Source: an uncultured Croceitalea sp.
GTDB lineage: Bacteria > Bacteroidota > Bacteroidia > Flavobacteriales > Flavobacteriaceae
DNA length: 64,000 nucleotides
NCBI GenBank assembly: GCA_947499565.1
Contig: CANMOV010000002.1
Coordinates: 310,001 to 374,000 of the forward strand
Reading direction: 5' to 3'
Shown here: positions 44,040 to 51,800 of the stretch, in pieces
Layout: every line of letters begins with the position of its first letter
Numbering within the stretch: position 1 is the first letter of the stretch
Position numbers and translations under genes: made by a program
Notes under the pieces: model-generated
Database searches by the model: none
Told to the model about the DNA's origin: nothing
Seen by the model: only the letters and a program-made list of their open reading frames with translations

Positions 44040-45071
44040 ATGGAAAAAAAGGCGAATATATTATTGATTTATACCGGCGGTACTATAGGTATGGTTAAAG
44101 ATTATGAGAGCGGTTCGTTAAAAGCTTTCAATTTTAATAAACTCTTAAAGCATATTCCTGAGTTAACACAATTGGATTGCACAATAAATAGTGTGTCTTT
44201 TGAAACCCCGATAGATTCTTCAAATATGAATCCTGCCTATTGGGTCGAGATTGCTACTCTAATTGAATCAAATTATGAAGATCACGACGGTTTTGTGGTA
44301 TTGCATGGAAGTGATACTATGAGCTATTCTGCTTCGGCCTTAAGTTTTATGCTGGAAAATTTAGCAAAGCCTGTTATTTTCACTGGGTCTCAGTTGCCAA
44401 TTGGCGACCTAAGAACAGATGCTAAGGAGAATTTAATAACATCAATTCAAATTGCCTCGCTACAATCAAGAGGTAGACCAGTTATACGTGAAGTTGGCTT
44501 ATATTTTGAATATAAACTGTATCGAGGAAATCGCACCACTAAGATTAATGCAGAACATTTTGAAGCATTTAGCTCACCAAACTATCCGGAATTAGCTGAG
44601 TCTGGAGTTCATTTAAAAATTAATTCTCCTTTTCTGTTAGACTTGAAAGGGAGAAGAAAGAAATTAAAGGTTCATAAAAATATGAGCAGTCATGTAGGTG
44701 CATTAAAATTGTATCCTGGATTAAGTAAAGCCATTTTAGATGCAGTATTGGATACAGAAAATTTGAAAGTTTTAGTATTGGAAACTTATGGTGCCGGTAA
44801 TGCACCAACTGAAGAATGGTTCATTAATAAGTTAAAAAACACAATAGCTAAAGATTTACACATAATTAATATAACTCAATGTGCAGGAGGTAGTGTTGCC
44901 ATGGGGCATTATGAGACAAGTGAATTGTTGAAAAAGATACAACTTGTTAATGGTAAGGACATTACATTTGAGGCTGCAATAACAAAGGCAATGTATCTTT
45001 TAGGTAGTGGAGTTTCAGATAAGCTGTTTAAGACTATTTTTGAGACCTCTTTGCGAGGGGAAATGCAGTAA
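44040..45071 (+). CDS. ansA: Type I L-asparaginase
   Basis: 343 residues. It deamidates asparagine to aspartate and ammonia. The first active-site motif is YTGGTIGM (nucleophile Thr15), the second VVLHGSDTMSYSASAL, holding the Thr/Asp pair. No signal peptide is visible, so it is a cytoplasmic, type I enzyme. The first 200 residues hold the catalytic domain; the rest is the smaller C-terminal domain with ETYGAGNAP. It is 9 bases after tatD. Confidence 0.92.
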   Translation: MEKKANILLIYTGGTIGMVKDYESGSLKAFNFNKLLKHIPELTQLDCTINSVSFETPIDSSNMNPAYWVEIATLIESNYEDHDGFVVLHGSDTMSYSASALSFMLENLAKPVIFTGSQLPIGDLRTDAKENLITSIQIASLQSRGRPVIREVGLYFEYKLYRGNRTTKINAEHFEAFSSPNYPELAESGVHLKINSPFLLDLKGRRKKLKVHKNMSSHVGALKLYPGLSKAILDAVLDTENLKVLVLETYGAGNAPTEEWFINKLKNTIAKDLHIINITQCAGGSVAMGHYETSELLKKIQLVNGKDITFEAAITKAMYLLGSGVSDKLFKTIFETSLRGEMQ

Positions 45072-45137
45072 AATTAACGGCGCAAATTTCTTTAACTAAT
45101 TATTTTTTTGTTTATTGGGCGACCTAACTATGAAAAT

Positions 45138-45225
45138 AGAGAGGTGGCCGAGTGGTCGAAGGCGCACGCCTGGAAAGTGTGTATACACCAAAAGTGTATC
45201 GAGGGTTCGAATCCCTTCCTCTCTG
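45138..45225 (+). tRNA. tRNA-Ser (anticodon GGA)
   Basis: The acceptor AGAGAGG (45138-45144) pairs with CCTCTCT (45218-45224), with discriminator G as expected for serine. The anticodon stem CACGC/GTGTG carries the loop CTGGAAA with anticodon GGA. A long variable arm and the T-loop GGGTTCGAATCCC are present. Length 88. CCA is not encoded. Confidence 0.95.
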
Positions 45226-45302
45226 CTGAATAATAAATTTTTTAATTACTAAATTTTTATATCTTTAACATTATTAACTAACTAAATTTAAGTTTGAACA
45301 CG

Positions 45303-46025
45303 ATGAAAAAAATATCCTCTTCTCTGGCTGTTGCCGGAATGTTTATTTTAGGTACTACATCAGCTATGGCTCAAGAAGAAGCTGCTGAAGCAAGTAAAGG
45401 TTTTACCCAAGTATTGAAAGAACAGTTCATACAAGGTGGGCCAGCTTTTATGGGTATCGTACTATTATGTTTAATTTTAGGTTTGGCAGTTGCAATTGAG
45501 CGTATTATATACCTTAATATGGCAAGTACCAATTCTTCTAAATTAAAACAACAAGTTGAAGACGCCTTAGCATCCGGTGGTGTTGAAGCCGCAAAAGAAG
45601 TTTGTAGAAATACAAAAGGTCCAGTTGCTTCTATCTATTACCAAGGTTTGGATAGAGTTGGTGAAGGTTTGGATTCTGCAGAAAAAGCAGTCGTAGCTTA
45701 CGGTGGTGTTCAAATGGGTCAATTGGAGAAAAACGTTTCTTGGTTATCTTTATTTATTGCAATTGCACCAATGCTTGGTTTCATGGGTACGGTAATAGGT
45801 ATGATTCAGGCATTCCAAAAGATTGCAGCTGTAGGTAACTTAAGCGCATCTTTAATTGCAGGTGATATTCAAGTTGCATTATTAACAACTGTATTTGGTT
45901 TAATTACTGCAATTATTCTTCAAATTTTTTACAACTACATTATTGCTAAAATCGATAGTATCGTAAATGATATGGAAGACTCTTCAATCTCTTTGATTGA
46001 TATGTTGGCTGCCCATAAAAAGTAA
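45303..46025 (+). CDS. exbB: MotA/TolQ/ExbB proton channel family protein
   Basis: 241 residues from ATG 45303 (TTG 45294 is less likely). An N-terminal signal-like segment with SAMAQ near residue 20 is followed by a first membrane helix, then the conserved region GPAFMGIVLLCLILGLAVAIERI, a long cytoplasmic part, and two closing helices in which IAPMLGFMGTVIGMIQAFQK is the ExbB hallmark. With ExbD it uses proton motive force to energise TonB-dependent outer-membrane uptake. It opens the ExbD locus and follows the tRNA-Ser. Confidence 0.93.
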   Translation: MKKISSSLAVAGMFILGTTSAMAQEEAAEASKGFTQVLKEQFIQGGPAFMGIVLLCLILGLAVAIERIIYLNMASTNSSKLKQQVEDALASGGVEAAKEVCRNTKGPVASIYYQGLDRVGEGLDSAEKAVVAYGGVQMGQLEKNVSWLSLFIAIAPMLGFMGTVIGMIQAFQKIAAVGNLSASLIAGDIQVALLTTVFGLITAIILQIFYNYIIAKIDSIVNDMEDSSISLIDMLAAHKK

Positions 46026-46051
46026 TTGATAACATTTAAAACTATCGAATC

Positions 46052-46498
46052 ATGCAAAAAATATTAAAAATTGTATTAATAGTTGTTGGTGTTATTGCTG
46101 CTATCATGAGTTTCTTTATGATGCCAGCAAAGGATGATCCGGAAGCTATTAATAGCATAGGAATAAATATTATGTTCCTGCTTACATGGGTTCTATTGAT
46201 TGCTGCTGCTGTGCTAGCCATCTTTTTTGGACTTAAGAAGATGATGACGACACCAGGAGGTCTCAAAAAAGCGTTATTTGCTCTTGGAGCTCTTGTAGTA
46301 CTATTCATAATAGGATATGCTTTATCCAGTGGTGATGAAGCAAATGCAGTAGTTAATGCATTTGAAGGAAAGGAAATACAACCTACAGCAAGTACAGTTA
46401 AAACTATAGGAATGTTGTTGAATGTATTCTTTGCTATGACAGTCGTAGCCGTTTTATTAATGGTTTGGCCAGGAGTTAAGAGACTAATAGGAAAATAA
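46052..46498 (+). CDS. Hypothetical four-helix membrane protein of the ExbB/ExbD locus
   Basis: 148 residues with four predicted membrane helices (about 4-22, 37-58, 73-91 and 120-140). It contains KDDPEAINSIGINIMFLLTWVLL. Homologues sit between exbB and exbD in many Flavobacteriia, so it is probably an accessory part of the complex; function unproven. It lies 26 bases after exbB and 12 before exbD. The overlapping long minus-strand frame is not a gene. Confidence 0.75.
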   Translation: MQKILKIVLIVVGVIAAIMSFFMMPAKDDPEAINSIGINIMFLLTWVLLIAAAVLAIFFGLKKMMTTPGGLKKALFALGALVVLFIIGYALSSGDEANAVVNAFEGKEIQPTASTVKTIGMLLNVFFAMTVVAVLLMVWPGVKRLIGK

Positions 46499-46510
46499 AA
46501 ACAGCACACT

Positions 46511-47137
46511 ATGCCAAGAAGAAAAGGAGCACCAGAAGTTAATGCTGGATCGATGGCGGATATTGCCTTCTTGTTACTTATCTTTTTCTTAGTTACTACA
46601 ACTATTGAAACTGATGCAGGACTTGATAGAATGTTACCGCCAATGGAACCGCCGGAAGATATTGATGTTGTAATTAAGCAGAAAAATATCTTTACAGTTA
46701 ATATCAATAGGAATGGTCAGCTATTGGTAGAAGAAGAGATTATGGACATCAAAAATTTAAGAGAAGCTGCCATTGCATTCTTAGATAACGGTGGTGCGCC
46801 ATCAGGGAGTCCAGAATATTGTAACTACTGTAAAGGAAAGAGAGATGCTAGTTCATCGGATAATCCAGATAAAGCGATTATTTCTCTTAAAAACGATAGG
46901 GAGACAAAATATAGTACTTACATAACAGTTCAGAACGAACTTGTTGGAGCTTACAATGATTTGCGTAATCGTGAGGCACAACGTTTATTTGGTGCAGATT
47001 TTGTTACTATGGAGTCAGAGTATTTGAATCCAGAAACACCTAGTAGTGTAAGAGACGAGCTTAAGGATAAAGTAAAAAGAATTCAAGAGTTGTTTCCACA
47101 GAAACTATCAGAAGCTGAAACTTCTAAGAACCAATAA
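46511..47137 (+). CDS. exbD: ExbD/TolR family protein, long form with CxxC motif
   Basis: 208 residues, longer than a usual ExbD (about 140). One N-terminal membrane helix contains the proton-carrying Asp17 (NAGSMADIAFLLLIFFLV). The periplasmic part holds YCNYCKGKRD with Cys104 and Cys107, a possible disulfide or metal site, then a helical tail ending FPQKLSEAET. The gene is 12 bases after the previous one and 10 before a shorter ExbD. A close paralog with the same insert is at 47827. Confidence 0.9.
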   Translation: MPRRKGAPEVNAGSMADIAFLLLIFFLVTTTIETDAGLDRMLPPMEPPEDIDVVIKQKNIFTVNINRNGQLLVEEEIMDIKNLREAAIAFLDNGGAPSGSPEYCNYCKGKRDASSSDNPDKAIISLKNDRETKYSTYITVQNELVGAYNDLRNREAQRLFGADFVTMESEYLNPETPSSVRDELKDKVKRIQELFPQKLSEAETSKNQ

Positions 47138-47147
47138 AAATATCTAG

Positions 47148-47630
47148 ATGTCAAAATTTGCAAAAAAGAAAGATGGTGAATTGCCTGCGGTTTCGACGGC
47201 TTCACTTCCTGATATTGTATTTATGTTATTGTTTTTCTTTATGACGGTTACCGTAATGAAGGATAGCTCTATAATGGTGGAGAACACATTGCCAAACGCT
47301 ACAGAAATTAAGAAGTTGGAAAAGAAGGATCGTGTGATTTATATTTTTGCCGGAAAACCAACAAAAGAATATTCTAATGTATATGGTACGGAAACTAGAA
47401 TTCAATTGAATGATAAGTTTGCCAGTGTTGAAGAAGTAGGTTCGTACATTTTAGCAGAACGCGCTAAAAAGCCTCAAGAGCTGCAGAATGTATTAACTAC
47501 AGCCTTAAAAGTAGATAAAGAAGCTAATATGGGCTTAATATCAGATATAAAGCAAGAACTAAGAAAAGTAAATGCATTAAAAGTGAATTATACCACTTTT
47601 GAAGGCGATGCTTTTAATAACTTGCAATAA
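47148..47630 (+). CDS. exbD: ExbD/TolR family protein, short form
   Basis: 160 residues. Membrane helix with Asp22 (STASLPDIVFMLLFFFMTVTVM), followed by a periplasmic domain with VENTLPNATEIKKLEKKDRV and a closing YTTFEGDAFNNLQ. It pairs with the long ExbD just before it. Its last 45 coding bases plus downstream sequence are identical to those of the paralog at 48443, as part of a 72-base perfect repeat. Ends in a strong terminator at 47656-47690. Confidence 0.9.
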   Translation: MSKFAKKKDGELPAVSTASLPDIVFMLLFFFMTVTVMKDSSIMVENTLPNATEIKKLEKKDRVIYIFAGKPTKEYSNVYGTETRIQLNDKFASVEEVGSYILAERAKKPQELQNVLTTALKVDKEANMGLISDIKQELRKVNALKVNYTTFEGDAFNNLQ

Positions 47631-47657
47631 GTAATAGAACTAAAATTTAGTTTAAAA
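47586..47657. repeat. 72-bp perfect direct repeat, copy 1
   Basis: Covers the last 45 bases of the first short exbD and 27 bases after its stop. Identical to 48881-48952, although the genes before it have diverged. This points to recent gene conversion or selection at the 3' end. Confidence 0.9.
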
Positions 47658-47690
47658 TGCCTTGAATTAAAATTCAAGGCATTTTTTTTG
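47656..47690 (+). terminator. Terminator after the first exbD pair
   Basis: AATGCCTTGAATT and AATTCAAGGCATT form a long stem with a minimal loop, followed by about eight T (47682-47689). It separates the first exbD pair from the duplicated pair. Confidence 0.9.
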
Positions 47691-47700
47691 TAATGACTTC

Positions 47701-47765
47701 TTCACTTGATATTTTTTCACTCATTCAAATAGACTGTTCACTCATTTAGACTTTTCTCTCCATTT
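47701..47765 (+). promoter_or_regulatory. Direct repeats TTCACTCATT, candidate LytTR-type operator
   Basis: TTCACTCATT occurs at 47716-47725 and again at 47737-47746 (21-base period, two helical turns). Partial copies are TTCACTTGAT (47701) and TTCTCTCCATT (47754). This layout, upstream of the second exbD pair, suits a LytTR or similar dimeric regulator. A related TTCTCTCATC is seen upstream of the serine hydrolase (about 19220, minus strand). Confidence 0.4.
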
Positions 47766-47826
47766 AAATAATAGGTTATTGTACTATGAATATGATTAAT
47801 AATCTTAAGTCTAAATACAATACTAC

Positions 47827-48435
47827 ATGTCAAAAAATAGAGAACTACCAGAAGTAAATGCTGGCTCCATGGCCGATATTGCATTCTTATTACTCATTTT
47901 TTTCTTAGTTACCACTACTATAGAAACTGATGCGGGATTAAATCGCATGCTTCCGTCGGGAAGCGATAGAGCAGATGTTAAAGAAAAAAACTTATTTAGA
48001 GTTAGCTTAAATTCTAATGATGAACTTTTAGTTGAGGATGAATTAATTGAAATTCAGGATTTGCGAGAAAAAGCAATTGCTTTTTTAGATAATGGTGGAA
48101 TTGCAGAAGGAGATGGATACTGTAGTTATTGTAAAGGAGAAAGAGATGCCAAATCATCAGATAACCCTCAAAAGGCTATTCTATCATTATCAAATACTCG
48201 TGGGACAAATTATGGGGTTTATGTTGCTGTTCAGAATGAACTTGTAGGAGCCTATAATGAATTGCGTGACCGAGAAGCATTACGATTGTATAATATTTTA
48301 TACACAGACCTCCTAACAGCATATAATACTTCTGAGTTGCTTAATGCTGATAAACGAGTTCTTAAAGAACAAATAGAAACAGTTAGGAATCTATTTCCAC
48401 AAAAATTATCTGAAGCAGAAATAACCGCTAATTAG
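47827..48435 (+). CDS. exbD: ExbD/TolR family protein, long form with CxxC motif (second copy)
   Basis: 202 residues. Strongly similar to the product of 46511: the same N-terminal NAGSMADIAFLLLIFFLV with Asp17, the same cysteine insert GYCSYCKGERD (Cys99, Cys102) and tail FPQKLSEAEI. The Pro-rich loop after the membrane helix is shorter. No ExbB partner follows in this copy, so it probably uses the ExbB at 45303 or replaces the first copy under other conditions. Possible LytTR-type sites lie upstream (47701-47765). Confidence 0.9.
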   Translation: MSKNRELPEVNAGSMADIAFLLLIFFLVTTTIETDAGLNRMLPSGSDRADVKEKNLFRVSLNSNDELLVEDELIEIQDLREKAIAFLDNGGIAEGDGYCSYCKGERDAKSSDNPQKAILSLSNTRGTNYGVYVAVQNELVGAYNELRDREALRLYNILYTDLLTAYNTSELLNADKRVLKEQIETVRNLFPQKLSEAEITAN

Positions 48436-48442
48436 TAAACAA

Positions 48443-48925
48443 ATGATAAACATTAATAGAAAAAATAAAAGTAAGCTTCCGCAAATTTCAACTGCATCGC
48501 TACCAGATATTGTATTTATTTTATTATTCTTTTTTATGACAGTTACAGTAATGAAGAATACAAATCTACTAGTTGAGAATACATTACCTAACGCAAATGA
48601 AATTGAAAAACTAGATAAAAAAGATAGAATCATAGAGATTATTGTTGGACAACCCATAAAACAATACGCTGGTGTCATTGGAGCTGAACCTAAAATTCAA
48701 TTGAATGGAAAATTTGCTCAAGTTGACGAAGTTGGCTCGTATGTATTAGCAAAGTTGGCTGAAAAGCCAGAACATCTTAGAAGTGTAGCCATTATTTCTC
48801 TAAAGATTGATAAACAGGTTAGCATGGGCATAGTGTCAGATATAAAAGAAGAATTACGTCAGGTTAGGGCTTTAAAGATTAATTATACCACTTTTGAAGG
48901 CGATGCTTTTAATAACTTGCAATAA
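48443..48925 (+). CDS. exbD: ExbD/TolR family protein, short form (second copy)
   Basis: 160 residues, same length as the product of 47148. Membrane helix with Asp22 (STASLPDIVFILLFFFMTVTVM), VENTLPNANEIEKLDKKDRI, and the same YTTFEGDAFNNLQ end. It starts 7 bases after the long ExbD. Internal sequence differs from the first copy in many codons, but the final 72 bases of the unit are identical. A terminator follows. Confidence 0.9.
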   Translation: MININRKNKSKLPQISTASLPDIVFILLFFFMTVTVMKNTNLLVENTLPNANEIEKLDKKDRIIEIIVGQPIKQYAGVIGAEPKIQLNGKFAQVDEVGSYVLAKLAEKPEHLRSVAIISLKIDKQVSMGIVSDIKEELRQVRALKINYTTFEGDAFNNLQ

Positions 48926-48952
48926 GTAATAGAACTAAAATTTAGTTTAAAA
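48881..48952. repeat. 72-bp perfect direct repeat, copy 2
   Basis: Second copy of the sequence at 47586-47657; the terminator stems that follow are different in the two copies. Confidence 0.9.
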
Positions 48953-48984
48953 CGCTCCAGATTTAAAATCTGGAGCGTTTTTTG
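48949..48984 (+). terminator. Terminator after the second exbD pair
   Basis: AACGCTCCAGATT pairs with AATCTGGAGCGTT around a tiny loop, followed by a T run (to 48983). Different in sequence from the terminator of the first copy, but at the same place. Confidence 0.88.
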
Positions 48985-49000
48985 TTTTATTTTGCGCTAT

Positions 49001-49708
49001 ATGTGGAATCGAACTTTAGTTGCTTTTTTAATTTGCATCCTATCAATTGATAATTTACAAAGTCAAGATAGCACAAATGTGCCCAAAGATGCAGATTCAA
49101 AATATTTAGAGGATCAATTTTATGCTGGCTTAGCCTACAATGTTTTATTAGATAAGCCAAATGATGATGTTATCCAAAGAAATTTATCTTATGGGCTTCA
49201 ATTGGGTTTTATTAAAGACATTCCGATTAATACAAAACGGAATTTCGGTTTTGGCTTAGGAGTGGGTTATGGAACCAATTCTTACTATAGCAATATTATT
49301 GCCGAAACTGCTTCTTCGGATATTAATTATAGACTCCCAATTGAAAGTGACAGTTTAAATAGAACCAAGTTTGAAACACATGCTATAGAGTTTCCTTTTG
49401 AACTTAGATGGCGAACCTCTAATGCAACAGATTACAAATTTTGGCGAATTTATGGAGGCATTAAAGCTGCATACTTATTTTCTAGAAAGTCAAAATTTAT
49501 AGCTGAAAACACAGAAAATAACCTAAGTTTTAGGAATGATGATATTTCACAATGGCAGTATGGCTTAACGCTTAATTTTGGGTATAATACTTGGAATGTA
49601 CATTTATACTATAGCTTAAATACGCTATTGGAAGATGCAACTATATCAAGCGGCGAGCAAATTAATATACGCCCTCTTAGAGTGGGTGTTATCTTTTATA
49701 TTCTATAG
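49001..49708 (+). CDS. Outer membrane beta-barrel protein (PorT-like)
   Basis: 235 residues from ATG 49001 (TTG 48992 would add MRY). A signal peptide ends near NLQSQ, followed by alternating short strands with aromatic ends (FYAGLAYNVLL, LSYGLQLGFI, RNFGFGLGVGYG, WQYGLTLNFGY) and a C-terminal VGVIFYIL strand, typical of a barrel outer-membrane protein in the PorT-like group. Its place after the exbD genes suggests a role tied to TonB energy or to envelope transport. Exact function is unknown; assignment as the type IX PorT itself is not supported by context. Confidence 0.75.
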   Translation: MWNRTLVAFLICILSIDNLQSQDSTNVPKDADSKYLEDQFYAGLAYNVLLDKPNDDVIQRNLSYGLQLGFIKDIPINTKRNFGFGLGVGYGTNSYYSNIIAETASSDINYRLPIESDSLNRTKFETHAIEFPFELRWRTSNATDYKFWRIYGGIKAAYLFSRKSKFIAENTENNLSFRNDDISQWQYGLTLNFGYNTWNVHLYYSLNTLLEDATISSGEQINIRPLRVGVIFYIL

Positions 49709-50305
49709 CCAAAACTTAAAGAGAAGTAATTGGGAAAAGGCTCCAACTATAAACCCAATAAGTAATTCCGGGATTGTATGTGCCTTTAAATAAAGCCTAG
49801 ATGTTGCCACAAGTCCACTTAAAAGTGTAATTGTTCCTATGGCTAGTGTAATATTAATTTCAAAATGGATGCTCAGTCCAATAAAAAATAGCAATAAACT
49901 TCCCATTCCAAGCAAATGGATACTTGTCTTAAACTTTAAAAAGAGTAGCACTAATATTGCAATTGATGCAGTGAGTAATCCAACAAAGAAAAAGTAAAGT
50001 TCATTAATATAATTTTGAGGGATTACTTTATATAAAATCATTAAGTAAAGGCCAATACTAATTAATAACGGGTATTTACGCTCTTTTATAGATGGGGCAA
50101 AGATTGAAGTAATGAGCCTTAAATTCTTTAGAATAAGGAAGAAGATAATTGGGATAATTACCGTTAAAATAAAAATGGGTAAAATATTACCGCTTTGTTG
50201 TTCTAATGAGCTATAAGGGGCTAGAGCAAAATAAGCAAGAGTACCGCCTATTGGAACAAAAAGTGGATGGAAAATATAAGATATTAGGCGCAGAAAAAGT
50301 CGCAT
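49703..50305 (-). CDS. PAP2-like integral membrane protein
   Basis: 200 residues with about six membrane helices. It ends in SRLYLKAHTIPELLIGFIVG, resembling the last part of a PAP2 phosphatase motif (SR-x5-H-x3-D), but Asp is replaced by Glu, and the first two PAP2 motifs are not clear. It may be an inactive or very divergent PAP2 phosphatase. The start codon overlaps the stop of rpoN (TAATG), so both are translated from one mRNA. The 3' end overlaps the convergent barrel gene by 6 bases. Confidence 0.65.
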   Translation of the reverse strand: MRLFLRLISYIFHPLFVPIGGTLAYFALAPYSSLEQQSGNILPIFILTVIIPIIFFLILKNLRLITSIFAPSIKERKYPLLISIGLYLMILYKVIPQNYINELYFFFVGLLTASIAILVLLFLKFKTSIHLLGMGSLLLFFIGLSIHFEINITLAIGTITLLSGLVATSRLYLKAHTIPELLIGFIVGAFSQLLLFKFWL

Positions 50306-51762
50306 TAGATTTGTTTTCTAAGCCTAGCAACTGGTATACCAAGTTGCTCACGATATTTGGCTACTGTTCTTCTAGCGATAGGATAACCTTTTTCCTTTAA
50401 AATTTTTGCTAATTTATCATCCGTTAATGGTTTCTTTTTCTCTTCTTCACCAATGACTGTCTCCAGTATCTTTTTTATTTCTCTTGTAGAAACATCCTCA
50501 CCTTGTTCATTCTTCATTGATTCAGAGAAAAACTCCTTTATCAATTTTGTGCCATAAGGTGTGTCCACATACTTGCTATTTGCAACTCTTGATACTGTGG
50601 AAACATCCATATGAATTTTATCTGCAATATCTTTTAAAATCATAGGCCTTAGCTTGCGCTCATCACCAGTTAAAAAATATTCCCTTTGATATTCCATTAT
50701 AGTATTCATGGTAACAAATAAAGTCTGTTGCCGCTGTTTTATAGCATCTATAAACCACTTTGCAGCATCTAATTTTTGTTTTATAAAGATTACGGTGTCT
50801 TTTTGTGACTTGGACTTCTCCTTAGCATCTTTATAGCCTTGCAGCATGTTACTATAATCTTTAGAAACATGCAATTCAGGAGCATTGCGACCATTTAAAG
50901 TTAATTCCAGATCGCCATCTACTATTTTTATAGAAAAATCTGGAACAACATGCTCCACCATTCTATTATTACCTGAATAAGAGCCGCCTGGTTTTGGGTT
51001 TAATCTTTCAATTTCTCCAATAGCCTCTTTTAGTTGGTCTTCGGTAACATCATATTTTAAAATGAGTTTTTTGTAATGCTTTTTAGTAAACTGCTCAAAA
51101 GACCTTTCAAGAATTGTAGTTGCTAACTCTATAGAAGGCGTAGGTTCTTTTCTTTTTAATTGAATAATTAAACATTCATCTAAAGTTCGAGCAGCTACTC
51201 CTGGTGGGTCCAATTCCTGAACTATTTTTAGAACCTTTTCAATTGTTTTTTCTTCTGTATAGATATTTTGGGTGAACGCTAAATCATCCATTATATCTGT
51301 TAATGGTCTTCTTATATAGCCACTTTCATCTACACTACCTACAAGAAATTCGGCAATAGCCCATTCTTCATCCGATAAATAAACAGTGTTTAATTGACTG
51401 ATAAGATATTGATTGAAAGACGTTCCAGCCGCATAGGGAACACTTTTTTCATCATCATCAGCACTATAATTACTGGTCTGTGTGCGATATTCAGGAATTT
51501 CATCATCACTTAAATAATCGTCTATATTGATGTCTTCCGCAGAGATAGATTCACTATCTATAGTATCATCAAAGGAATCGTCATAATCATCATCTAAACT
51601 TTCATTTTCAGCTTTACCACTTTCTAATGCCGGATTCTCCTCTAATTCTTGTTTTAATCGTTGTTCAAAAGCCTGTGTAGGCAATTGAATCAACTTCATC
51701 AATTGAATTTGTTGAGGCGATAATTTTTGTGAAAGCTTAAACTGTAAATGTTGTTTGAGCAT
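50305..51762 (-). CDS. rpoN: RNA polymerase sigma-54 factor
   Basis: 485 residues. The N-terminal Gln/Leu-rich region (LSQKLSPQQIQLMKLIQLP) contacts activators. An acidic stretch (about 50-95) is region II. The core-binding region and DNA-binding helix-turn-helix follow, and the RpoN box reads ARRTVAKYREQLGIP near the C-terminus. It directs polymerase to -24/-12 promoters with help from ATP-driven activators. Full length for the family. Downstream gene overlaps by one base. Confidence 0.97.
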   Translation of the reverse strand: MLKQHLQFKLSQKLSPQQIQLMKLIQLPTQAFEQRLKQELEENPALESGKAENESLDDDYDDSFDDTIDSESISAEDINIDDYLSDDEIPEYRTQTSNYSADDDEKSVPYAAGTSFNQYLISQLNTVYLSDEEWAIAEFLVGSVDESGYIRRPLTDIMDDLAFTQNIYTEEKTIEKVLKIVQELDPPGVAARTLDECLIIQLKRKEPTPSIELATTILERSFEQFTKKHYKKLILKYDVTEDQLKEAIGEIERLNPKPGGSYSGNNRMVEHVVPDFSIKIVDGDLELTLNGRNAPELHVSKDYSNMLQGYKDAKEKSKSQKDTVIFIKQKLDAAKWFIDAIKQRQQTLFVTMNTIMEYQREYFLTGDERKLRPMILKDIADKIHMDVSTVSRVANSKYVDTPYGTKLIKEFFSESMKNEQGEDVSTREIKKILETVIGEEEKKKPLTDDKLAKILKEKGYPIARRTVAKYREQLGIPVARLRKQI

Positions 51763-51800
51763 ATAAGGTCTTCCTTACTTATAAAGTTAAAGAATTCAAT

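Noticed and set aside
46042-46707. 221-codon ORF on the minus strand
   Set aside because: It is a shadow of the membrane protein at 46052 and the exbD at 46511, both supported by homology and tight spacing.
49001-49708. The barrel protein as the type IX secretion protein PorT/SprT
   Set aside because: Only general PorT-like barrel features are seen; no T9SS genes are nearby, and its neighbours are ExbD and RpoN.
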